From: Nocardiopsis terrae | GTDB lineage: Bacteria; Actinomycetota; Actinomycetes; Streptosporangiales; Streptosporangiaceae | Direction of reading: 5' to 3' | NCBI RefSeq assembly: GCF_014651695.1 | Contig: NZ_BMXJ01000003.1 | Location: 27,046-91,045, forward strand | Length of the DNA: 64,000 bases | Shown: in pieces, positions 1 to 6,767 of the stretch | How the letters are laid out: each line of letters starts with the position of its first letter | Position numbering within the stretch: position 1 is the first letter of the stretch | Made by a program: the position numbers and the translations under genes | Notes under the pieces: generated by a model | Told to the model about the DNA's origin: nothing | Database searches by the model: none | The model's input: only the letters and a program-made list of their open reading frames with translations

Positions 1-313
1 CATCTGTGACGAGCCGGTGTCGGCGTTGGATGTGTCCACGCAGGATCAGGTGTTGCGGTTGTTGTCGGAGTTGCAGGATGACTTCGGGTTGACGTACATC
101 TTCGTGGCTCATGATCTGGCGGTGGTGCGTCAGGTGAGTGATCGGGTGGCGGTCATGCGTAAGGGTGAGGTGGTGGAGATGGGGGACAGTGACTCGGTGT
201 ACGAGAGTCCGCGCAGTGAGTACACGCGGCAGTTGTTGACCGCGGCTCCGGTGCTGGACCCGGACGAGGCCCGCCAACTACGCGCCGAACGTGTCGCCGG
301 GCGCGCCGCCTAG
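1..313 (+). CDS. ABC transporter ATP-binding protein, oligopeptide/dipeptide type (5' truncated by window)
   Basis: Only the last ~103 residues are present; the gene begins before the window. The visible part starts inside Walker B (CDEPVSALDVS, with the D-loop SALD), followed by the H-loop (FVAHDLAVV) and a C-terminal tail with YESPRSEYTRQLL, which is typical of OppD/OppF or DppD/DppF ATPases. It would power import of peptides or similar solutes at the cytoplasmic face of the membrane. The partner permeases and binding protein are not visible. A strong hairpin follows the stop. The ATPase family is certain, the substrate is not. Confidence 0.85.
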   Translation, partial: ICDEPVSALDVSTQDQVLRLLSELQDDFGLTYIFVAHDLAVVRQVSDRVAVMRKGEVVEMGDSDSVYESPRSEYTRQLLTAAPVLDPDEARQLRAERVAGRAA

Positions 314-347
314 CAGCACGCGCGAACGGGGCCGGCACGCCGTTCCC

Positions 348-387
348 CGACGGGCGCCGCGGGGGGAGACCCCTGCGGCGCCCGTCG
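348..387. terminator. Hairpin terminator between convergent genes
   Basis: A perfect 13-bp inverted repeat (CGACGGGCGCCGC at 348-360 and its complement at 375-387) surrounds a G-run/C-run that can extend the stem. It lies between the converging ABC ATPase gene and the response regulator gene, so it can serve both. There is no T-tract, as is usual in high-GC actinomycetes. Confidence 0.55.
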
Positions 388-447
388 CGTGTCCGGGTCC
401 CGCCACCCCCGGCGGGTGCGGCCGCCCCGGCCTTTCGCCCGCTCCGC

Positions 448-1110
448 CTACTCGGGCCGTTCCCGCAGGTAGGTGAGTACGGCCATGACCCGACGGTCCA
501 CGTCGGTGCCCTCCGGAGGCAGGTCCAGCTTGGCGAGGATGTTGCCGATGTGCTTGCCGACGGTGGGCTCGGAAACCACCAGGTCCCGGGCGATCCGCGC
601 GTTGGAACGGCCCTCGGCGAGCAGGGCGAGGACCTCGCGTTCACGTTCGGAGAGCCGCTCCAACGGGGTGCTGCGGCGGCGGACCAGCTGGCGGACCACC
701 GTGGGGTCGATGACCGTGCCGCCACCGTGGACCCTGCGCAGGGTGTCCGCGAAATCGGCGACGTCGACCACGCGCTCCTTGAGGACGTACCCGACGCCGC
801 GTCCGTCCTGGGAGTCGAGCAGTTCGGCGGCGTAGCTGGACTCGACGTACTGACTGAGCGCCACCACCGCCAGGGCGGGCCGGGAGCGACGCACCCCGAC
901 GGCGGCCCGCAATCCCTCGTCGCCGAAGCCCGGAGGCATACGGATGTCGGTGACCACCAGGTCGGGTTCGTGCTCCTCGACCGCCCTGACCAGTGCCTCG
1001 GCGTCACCGACCGCCGCGACCACGTCGAAGCCGAACCTCTGCAGCAGGCCGGACAGGCCCTCGCGCAGCAGGGCGCCGTCCTCGGCCAGTACTACCCGGA
1101 TGCAGGACAA
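448..1110 (-). CDS. NarL/LuxR-family response regulator
   Basis: This is a 220-residue two-component response regulator. The receiver domain spans about residues 4-120, with the acidic pair near the N-terminus (LAED) and the phospho-acceptor Asp in [10 protein letters not shown]-terminal LuxR-type helix-turn-helix covers about residues 150-215 ([18 protein letters not shown]). It starts with TTG, and the start overlaps the end of the upstream histidine kinase gene by 19 bases, which implies translational coupling. The kinase next door is its cognate partner. The target genes cannot be told from the sequence. Confidence 0.9.
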   Translation of the reverse strand: MSCIRVVLAEDGALLREGLSGLLQRFGFDVVAAVGDAEALVRAVEEHEPDLVVTDIRMPPGFGDEGLRAAVGVRRSRPALAVVALSQYVESSYAAELLDSQDGRGVGYVLKERVVDVADFADTLRRVHGGGTVIDPTVVRQLVRRRSTPLERLSEREREVLALLAEGRSNARIARDLVVSEPTVGKHIGNILAKLDLPPEGTDVDRRVMAVLTYLRERPE

Positions 1111-2465
1111 GGGATCTCCGCTCGAAGCCGTGTGGGTCCGCCCGGAGGGCTGGACAGCCAGATCCTGCCACCCACGACGGCGACCCGATCAGCCAGGCCG
1201 GTGAGCCCGGTACCCCCGCCGGGGTCGGCGCCGCCTCGGCCGTCGTCGGTGGTCTCGACGATCAGCGTGTCACCGTCCAGGGCGGCCTTCAACCGGACAC
1301 TGGTGGCGTCGGCGTGCTTGGCGATGTTGCTGAGCGACTCGGCGGCCACGTAGTAGGCGGTGCCCTCCACGTGTGCGGGCAGGCGTCGGGGCAGGTCCAC
1401 ACGGGTCCGCACCGGGACGGCGGAACGGTCGGCCAGGTCGGGCAGGGCGGAGGGCAGCCCCCGGTCGCTGAGGATCTTGGGGTGGATGCCGTGCACGATC
1501 TCGCGCAGGGAGCCGATGATCTCCTTGGCCTGGGCGTGCACCGAGGAGAGGGCCCGCTCCATGTCACTGCCGGGCGGGGCGTCCATCCGGGCCAGCCCCA
1601 CCTGCATCGCCAGAGAGATGAGCTGTTGCTGGGCGCCGTCGTGCAGGTCCCGTTCGATCCGGCGGCGCTCGGCCTCGAAGGCGTCCACCAGACGGGCGCG
1701 GGAGCGGGTGACCTCGACCAGTTCCGAACGCAGCTCGTCGGTTCCGCGGTCGTCCAGCAGCACACGGGCCAGGGCGGTGTGTGCGTGGGCGGCCAGGGCG
1801 ACGGGATACGGGGACACCAGGAGGATGACGAGCCCGAGCCCGGCCAGGGGAAGTGTGCGCAGGGGGTCGTCGAAGCTCCAGGGGAACAGGTCGACGGTCC
1901 AGCCGAGCGCGGTGGCCCCCGGGGAGGCGAGGAGGAAGACGCCCGCGCCCACGGTCAGGAACAGCACGGACCAGCTGATCGTGTCGAGCACCGTGACCAG
2001 CAGGAGCATGTAGGCGAACTCCCGCCAGGTCGCGGCCTCGGTGTAGCGCACGCGCAGCCAGCGGAGCACGCCTCCGTCGGCGGGCCGGTGCCCGCCGACC
2101 ACCGGGGGGTGGACCAGGCGCAGCCGCCAGCGCTCGAACCGGGCGACGGGAACCGCCACGAGGGGCCCGAACAGCAGGAGCAGGGTCAGTCCCAGTCCGA
2201 GCAGGGACGCCAGGAGCCAGCTCGGCCGGCTCCCGCCCCGGACCATCTCCTCCAGGACGGCACCCAGATGGAGGAGGGGGAAGGTGAAGGGGGTGTTCAG
2301 GGCCGCGATCACCGCACCGACGACCACGGTGGAGGCCAGGTACGCCAGGCTCCGCCAGGGCCAGGACGAGCGCGGGAAGCACCGCCGTCGCAGCGCCTCC
2401 AGGGGTGTGCGCGGCGCGGCCGCCTCCCGGGGCGGTGTCGTCGTCTCCTCCGGCTCCGCACTCAC
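1092..2465 (-). CDS. Sensor histidine kinase, HisKA_3 type
   Basis: This is a 457-residue membrane sensor kinase paired with the downstream NarL-type regulator. The N-terminal half contains several hydrophobic segments (about residues 35-215). The dimerisation box [16 protein letters not shown], near residue 275, carries the phosphorylated His and defines the HisKA_3 (NarX/DesK-like) class. The C-terminus is a HATPase domain ending in [22 protein letters not shown]. The start is GTG without a strong ribosome-binding site, so a slightly later start is possible. The signal sensed is unknown. Confidence 0.88.
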   Translation of the reverse strand: MSAEPEETTTPPREAAAPRTPLEALRRRCFPRSSWPWRSLAYLASTVVVGAVIAALNTPFTFPLLHLGAVLEEMVRGGSRPSWLLASLLGLGLTLLLLFGPLVAVPVARFERWRLRLVHPPVVGGHRPADGGVLRWLRVRYTEAATWREFAYMLLLVTVLDTISWSVLFLTVGAGVFLLASPGATALGWTVDLFPWSFDDPLRTLPLAGLGLVILLVSPYPVALAAHAHTALARVLLDDRGTDELRSELVEVTRSRARLVDAFEAERRRIERDLHDGAQQQLISLAMQVGLARMDAPPGSDMERALSSVHAQAKEIIGSLREIVHGIHPKILSDRGLPSALPDLADRSAVPVRTRVDLPRRLPAHVEGTAYYVAAESLSNIAKHADATSVRLKAALDGDTLIVETTDDGRGGADPGGGTGLTGLADRVAVVGGRIWLSSPPGGPTRLRAEIPCPASG

Positions 2466-2592
2466 GGTCCCAAGCTAGGGGAACGGCTGTCCCCGGGTGA
2501 AGGCCGCCCGCCCTACCTCCGGCTACGGGCCTGCCCTACCCGCTGCCTCCGCGGCGGTCGCGCCGGGGGCGGTCCCGGGAGGTCCGCCGGTC

Positions 2593-4368
2593 TCAGGTCC
2601 CGATGATCCCGCCGTCGTCCTTGCGGATCACCACCACCGCGGACCGGGGCCGACCAGCAGGGTCGAAACCCGGCCAGTTGCTGACCGCGCGCGGATCGTC
2701 CACCGTGGGCGCTCCCACCCGGGCGGCGGCCGAACCGGGACCCTGCACGGTGACGAACAGGGTGCGCTGGTCGGGACTGGACGCGGTGCCCCCGATCCCG
2801 CAGCCGCGCGGCCCGGTCAGGAAGCGCCGGACCTGCCCGCTCTCGGGGTCGGCGCACAGCAGGGCGCTGTTGGCCGGGGGTACGCGTGCCCCCTCGTCCG
2901 CCTCGCCGGGCCGGGTCACGTCCGTCCTGATCCACAGGCGGCCGTCACCACCGCAGTGCAACCCGACCGGGGCGGCGAAGACCGCGCCGCGGCCGTCGTC
3001 CGACGCCGCTCCGGCCCGCACGAACTCGTCCCAGGAGAAGAGCGCGGCACCGTGGTCGCGGGCCCCCTCGGTCCACGAGAGCACCCGGCCGCCTCCGCTG
3101 CCGGCGGCCTCGGGGCAGTAGACAACCCCCGTCTCCGGGTGGACGGCGGGGGTGCCCGGTCGCCGGAACCCGGTGGCCCCCACCGCGTCGGCTGCCTCGC
3201 GGGCCCGCAGGAGTACCTCGGCCTGGTCGGCGAAACCGTCCCTCCTGGTCAGTCCGGACCGGCCGTGGACCAGGGGGAGCCAGTCCCCCAGACCGTCCGA
3301 GGACAGCCGGGCCGCGTAGAGGGTGCCCCTGTCCAGCGGACCCGGGCCCCTGCCCCGGGCCTCGCGCCAGGGCCTCGCGCCGACGAACTTGTAGATGTGG
3401 GTCCGGTCGCTCATGTAGACCACCGCGCGTCCCCGCGATTCGGTGACGGCCGCGCCACCGTGGGCCAGGCGCCCCAGGGCGGTGCGTTTGGCCGGTGCGG
3501 ACGAGGGGTCGAAGGGATCGACCTCCACGGTCCAACCGAACCGGTGCGCCTCGTTGGGGTTGCGGGCCAGGTCGAAGCGCTCCCGGTGGGTGTGCCAGCC
3601 GTAGACCCCGCCGTCCCCGGTGAGTCCGTAGCGGCGCTGGGTCTCGGTGGCGGTCCAGCCCGCGACCTCGGTGCCGAAGACGTCGCCGAGTGTGTCCTCA
3701 CCGGTCAGACAGGTTCCCCACGGGGTGGTGGCGTGCGCGGAGCCACCGATGACCCCCGCCGGTCCGGCGCCGGTCTCCAGGTCCCCGTGCCCGGCGAGAG
3801 GACCGGACAGGCGTGTGGGCGAGGCGGCGGTGAGCCGCCGGTTGAGTTCGTCGTCGAGCACTCTCCAGCGCCCGTTCGTGAGTTCGACGCGGACCACGGT
3901 CATCCCCAGGGACGCCATCTCCTTGTCGGTGCGGGCGGCGGTGGCGGCGCGGCCGCCGTCCGCGTGCAGCAGGACCGGGTCGGCCCAGGAGTGGTTGAGC
4001 ACGAGCAGTCCGCGGCGCCCCCCGTCGTGGCCGGGGTGCAGGGGGACGTAGCGCAGCCCGCCGTGCCCGGTGCCCACCTGGCGTGCGGCCTCGGCCGCGG
4101 TGTCGGAGGCGTCGGGCCGCCAGCGGGGGGTGTCGCGGTGCAGCGGCGCGCCCCAGGGGAGCAGGACCCGGGCGGTGTACCCGGGCGGGACGGTCACCGT
4201 GTCGGCCCGGGCGAGGGGTACCCCGCGGAAGGAGGGCGCCGAACCGGTGTCGGGGGTGGCCGCGGTGGCCGGTGCGGTGTCGCCGAACAGGGCGGCCGCG
4301 GTGAGGACGCCGATCCCCGCTCCGCCGCGCAGGACCTGTCGCCGACCGGGTCCGTGTCCGGGTGCCAT
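2593..4368 (-). CDS. PhoX-family (DUF839) secreted phosphatase, Tat substrate
   Basis: This 591-residue protein begins with a twin-arginine signal (GRRQVLRGGAG followed by a hydrophobic stretch and an Ala-rich cleavage region), so it is probably exported folded by Tat. PhoX-like landmarks are visible: TTPWGTCLTGEDT, HRFGWTVEVDPFDP, ALGRLAHGGAAV and VVYMSDRTHIYKFV. PhoX enzymes are Ca/Fe-dependent alkaline phosphatases that release phosphate from organic esters outside the cell. Many DUF839 proteins are uncharacterised, so the activity is a family inference. The start is supported by GGAGGAGA seven bases upstream. No clear PHO box was found. Confidence 0.85.
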   Translation of the reverse strand: MAPGHGPGRRQVLRGGAGIGVLTAAALFGDTAPATAATPDTGSAPSFRGVPLARADTVTVPPGYTARVLLPWGAPLHRDTPRWRPDASDTAAEAARQVGTGHGGLRYVPLHPGHDGGRRGLLVLNHSWADPVLLHADGGRAATAARTDKEMASLGMTVVRVELTNGRWRVLDDELNRRLTAASPTRLSGPLAGHGDLETGAGPAGVIGGSAHATTPWGTCLTGEDTLGDVFGTEVAGWTATETQRRYGLTGDGGVYGWHTHRERFDLARNPNEAHRFGWTVEVDPFDPSSAPAKRTALGRLAHGGAAVTESRGRAVVYMSDRTHIYKFVGARPWREARGRGPGPLDRGTLYAARLSSDGLGDWLPLVHGRSGLTRRDGFADQAEVLLRAREAADAVGATGFRRPGTPAVHPETGVVYCPEAAGSGGGRVLSWTEGARDHGAALFSWDEFVRAGAASDDGRGAVFAAPVGLHCGGDGRLWIRTDVTRPGEADEGARVPPANSALLCADPESGQVRRFLTGPRGCGIGGTASSPDQRTLFVTVQGPGSAAARVGAPTVDDPRAVSNWPGFDPAGRPRSAVVVIRKDDGGIIGT

Positions 4369-4485
4369 GTTCTCTCCTCCGACCGGGCGTGACGCACACT
4401 GCTTCGAGCTTTATGTGACGAGGTAATCACAGAAAGTGGTTTTTCCTCTGTATTCAGGGGTGCGGTGTCGCGTGGTTGTCATGGG

Positions 4486-4504
4486 AATGAAAACGGTTAT
4501 CATT
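4486..4504 (+). promoter_or_regulatory. Zur box upstream of zinc-independent ribosomal proteins
   Basis: AATGAAAACGGTTATCATT is a 19-bp inverted repeat with eight of nine arm positions matching. It fits the actinomycete Zur operator (core TGAAAAC-G-GTTATCA). It lies 34 bases before the L33 start. Zur with zinc would repress the ribosomal genes, and zinc shortage would derepress them. Confidence 0.8.
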
Positions 4505-4538
4505 TGGTTGTTAGGTCCGACAGCACGAGGAGGCGCCC

Positions 4539-4703
4539 ATGGCACGCAACGAGACCCGCCCCATCATCAAGCTCAAGTCCACGGAGGGGACCGGGACCAC
4601 CTACGTGACCCGGAAGAACCGACGCAACACCCCCGACCGCCTGGTCCTGCGCAAGTACGACCCCAAGCTCCGCCGCCACGTCGAGTTCCGCGAGGAACGC
4701 TGA
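4539..4703 (+). CDS. rpmG: 50S ribosomal protein L33, cysteine-free (zinc-independent) paralogue
   Basis: This 54-residue protein reads [19 protein letters not shown] and continues with the L33 signature [21 protein letters not shown]. It has no cysteines, so it is the C-minus form that needs no structural zinc. Such paralogues replace the zinc-binding protein in ribosomes during zinc starvation and are a classic Zur target. A GGAGG sits just upstream of the ATG. The L31 gene follows 29 bases later in what looks like one operon. Confidence 0.93.
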   Translation: MARNETRPIIKLKSTEGTGTTYVTRKNRRNTPDRLVLRKYDPKLRRHVEFREER

Positions 4704-4732
4704 CCAGCGGCCCGAATCCAACGGAGAACCGT

Positions 4733-4975
4733 ATGCGAAAAGACATCCACCCCGAGTACGGACCCGTCGTCTTCCGTGACAAGGCGGCCGACTTCGCCTT
4801 CCTCACCCGGTCCACCAGGACCAGTGCGAAGACCGTCGAGTGGGAGGACGGACGGACCTACCCGCTGGTCGACGTCGACATCTCCAGCGCCAGCCACCCC
4901 TTCTACACCGGCACCGCACGCGTGGTGGACACCGCCGGCCGGGTGGAGCGCTTCCAGCGCCGCTACCGGCTTTGA
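4733..4975 (+). CDS. rpmE2: 50S ribosomal protein L31 type B, cysteine-free
   Basis: The 80-residue product starts [16 protein letters not shown] and contains the type-B L31 signature [10 protein letters not shown]. It lacks the CxxC zinc knuckles of type-A L31, so it is the zinc-independent form. GGAG lies six bases before the ATG. It is the second gene after the Zur box and should be induced with L33. Its stop codon TGA is inside TTGAT, the apparent insertion target of the TnpB element that follows, so the coding region was left intact. Confidence 0.93.
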   Translation: MRKDIHPEYGPVVFRDKAADFAFLTRSTRTSAKTVEWEDGRTYPLVDVDISSASHPFYTGTARVVDTAGRVERFQRRYRL

Positions 4976-4976
4976 T

Positions 4977-6372
4977 CCGAGAGTGCTCCGGCCTTCGGGC
5001 CGGAGGTGAATCGGCTCTGAAAAGCCTCCCGTGTGTCCTTGGTCGGTCACGTTCTGTCGTAGCCCGCCTCTACTGTCAAAGGTATGCAGTTGCGGTACAA
5101 CTTCCGTGTGTACCCGAACGCCGATCAGTGCACAGATCTGGCCCGCGCGTTCGGGTGCTCCCGTGTGGTCTACAACGACGCCCTGCGGGCGCGGGAGACC
5201 GCGCGGGCGCAGGGTGAGGCCTTCCCCAAGACGGGGGAGTTGTCCACGCGGTTGATCACCCAGGCCAAGGGAACCGAGGAACGGTCCTGGCTGGGCGAGG
5301 TCTGCTCGGTGATCCTCCAGCAGTCGTTGCGCGACCTGGATACCGCCTACCGCAACTTCTTCGCCTCCCTGAAAGGTAAGCGCAAGGGTCCCAAGGTGGG
5401 TCGGCCCCGGTTCAAGTCCCGCAAGGACCACCGGCAGTCGATCCGGTTCACCGCCAACGCCCGCTGGAAGATCACCGATCAGGGCAAGCTGTGGTTGCCC
5501 AAGGTGGGTGAGGTGAAGGTGAAGTGGTCACGGGCCCTGCCCTCGGCCCCGTCCACGGTCACGGTGATCAAGGACGCCGCCGGGCGCTACTTCGCCTCGT
5601 TCGTGGTCGAGACCGATGACACACCGCTCCGGGAGAGTGCGGATGATGTGGGGATCGATCTGGGGTTGGGCCACTTCGCGGTGCTCTCTGATGGCACCAA
5701 GGTGTCCAACCCGAGGTTCCTGCGCCGTGCCGAGAAGAAGCTGAGGAAGGCCCAGAAGGACCTGTCCCGTAAACGGGAAGGGTCGAACAACCGGGCCAGG
5801 GCACGGGTGAAGGTCGCCCGCGCCCGTGCGGGGGTGGCCGATGCCCGCCGTGAGTTCCACCATCAGCTGTCCACACGCATCGTCCGCGAGAATCAAGCGG
5901 TGTTCGTGGAGGAGCTGTGTGTGAAGGGGCTCGGGCGCACCCGGTTGGCCAAGAGTGTGCACGACGCCGGGTGGTCGGCGTTCGTGGGCATGCTGGAGTA
6001 CAAGGCGCAACGGTACGGGCGCACCTTTGTCAAGGTGGGCCGGTTCCTGCCGTCGTCGCAGACCTGCTCGGTGTGCTGGGTGGTCGATGGCCCCAAACCT
6101 CTCCATGTGCGTACCTGGACGTGTTCTGGGTGCGCGACGGTCCATGACCGGGATGTGAACGCGTCTCGGGTGGTGCTCGCCGCTGGACGCAAACTCGCCC
6201 CAGGGCGGGAAGCGGAGAGCTGAAACGCCTGCGGGGGTTGGGTAGGACCACCGCCCTTACGGGTGGGGTGCCGGCCAGCGAAACAGGAAGCAGCGGACGC
6301 CGTGAGGCGCACCGCGCCTACAGCCGCGAGGCTGTGGGAATCCCCGGGGGTTCACCCCGGGGAGGACGTCAA
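4977..6372 (+). mobile_element. IS200/IS605-group element carrying only tnpB
   Basis: The element is about 1.4 kb. The left end carries a hairpin (CTCCGGCC-TTCG-GGCCGGAG, 4986-5005). The right end carries a second hairpin (TCCCCGGGG at 6341-6349 and CCCCGGGGA at 6355-6363) followed by GGACGTCAA. It sits immediately 3' of TTGAT (4972-4976), which is the target motif known for ISDra2-type elements. There is no terminal inverted repeat, no target duplication and no Y1 transposase gene, so it would need TnpA in trans. The exact ends are inferred from the hairpins and the TTGAT. Confidence 0.75.
5084..6223 (+). CDS. tnpB: TnpB RNA-guided nuclease of an IS605/IS1341-type element
   Basis: This 379-residue protein has an N-terminal OrfB/TnpB domain (MQLRYNFRVYPNADQ, then VVYNDALRARE). 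The RuvC-like nuclease carries all three acidic motifs: Asp in VGIDLGLGHFAVL, Glu in FVEELCVKGL and Asp in HDRDVNASRV. A zinc ribbon is interrupted as expected (SQTCSVCW and WTCSGC), although the Gly usually found after each CxxC is missing. It appears full length and potentially active. TnpB proteins cut DNA guided by an RNA made from the element's right end. No tnpA accompanies it. Confidence 0.92.
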   Translation: MQLRYNFRVYPNADQCTDLARAFGCSRVVYNDALRARETARAQGEAFPKTGELSTRLITQAKGTEERSWLGEVCSVILQQSLRDLDTAYRNFFASLKGKRKGPKVGRPRFKSRKDHRQSIRFTANARWKITDQGKLWLPKVGEVKVKWSRALPSAPSTVTVIKDAAGRYFASFVVETDDTPLRESADDVGIDLGLGHFAVLSDGTKVSNPRFLRRAEKKLRKAQKDLSRKREGSNNRARARVKVARARAGVADARREFHHQLSTRIVRENQAVFVEELCVKGLGRTRLAKSVHDAGWSAFVGMLEYKAQRYGRTFVKVGRFLPSSQTCSVCWVVDGPKPLHVRTWTCSGCATVHDRDVNASRVVLAAGRKLAPGREAES

Positions 6373-6388
6373 CAGCGCAGGTAACCGA
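6224..6388 (+). ncRNA. Predicted right-end guide RNA (omega/reRNA) of the TnpB element
   Basis: TnpB systems make a guide RNA from the 3' end of tnpB and the right end of the element, with the spacer read from the flanking DNA. Here the stretch after the tnpB stop is structured and ends in the 6341-6363 hairpin and GTCAA. The guide would then start at about 6373 (CAGCGCAGGTAACCGA). The position is inferred by analogy; no transcript evidence is available. Confidence 0.5.
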
Positions 6389-6395
6389 AGAACCC

Positions 6396-6420
6396 GGGCG
6401 GTGGGGGCCTCCCGCCGCCC
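6396..6420 (+). promoter_or_regulatory. Hairpin in the leader of the L32 gene
   Basis: GGGCGGTGGG (6396-6405) can pair with CCCGCCGCCC (6411-6420) with one wobble pair around a five-base loop. It lies 21 bases before the L32 ATG, in DNA that was the L31-L32 intergenic region before the insertion. It may be an attenuator or a processing site. Confidence 0.35.
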
Positions 6421-6441
6421 GAACAGAAAGGACCGGGCCAC

Positions 6442-6612
6442 ATGGCCGTTCCCAAACGCAAGATGTCGCGGTCCAACACCCGCACCCGCCGATCCCAGTG
6501 GAAGGCCGCGACCCCCGACCTGGTCACCGTGCACATCGGCGGCCGCGAGTACCGCGTCCCCCGCAACCTCGCCCGCGCCTACCAGCGCGGACTCCTCCCC
6601 CTCCCGGAGTAG
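6442..6612 (+). CDS. rpmF: 50S ribosomal protein L32, cysteine-free
   Basis: The 56-residue product [19 protein letters not shown] is a clear L32, and it lacks the cysteine knuckles seen in zinc-binding L32. AAGGA precedes the ATG. In actinomycetes such C-minus L33, L31 and L32 genes commonly sit together under Zur. Here L32 is separated from L33-L31 by the TnpB element, so its transcription must read through about 1.4 kb of insertion or come from another promoter. Confidence 0.92.
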   Translation: MAVPKRKMSRSNTRTRRSQWKAATPDLVTVHIGGREYRVPRNLARAYQRGLLPLPE

Positions 6613-6767
6613 TCCGGCACGGGACGCACCGAACCCGATCCACGGCGCCGCCGGGTCCGCCCGACGGCGCCGTTCCGCGTCCGGCGGCACGGGCCGACGG
6701 AACGGAACGGACGAAACACCCGCGTCCCTGGTGCTCGAACCCCCATGAGTCGGGCAGTCTTGTTTCC

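Noticed and set aside
2497..4392. A 631-codon plus-strand frame opposite the PhoX-like gene
   Set aside because: It is Gly/Pro/Val-rich without motifs; the minus strand has a Tat signal and PhoX motifs.
6498..6767. N-terminal extension of the flippase frame
   Set aside because: It overlaps the L32 gene and is Pro/Arg low-complexity; the GTG at 6768 begins protein-like sequence.
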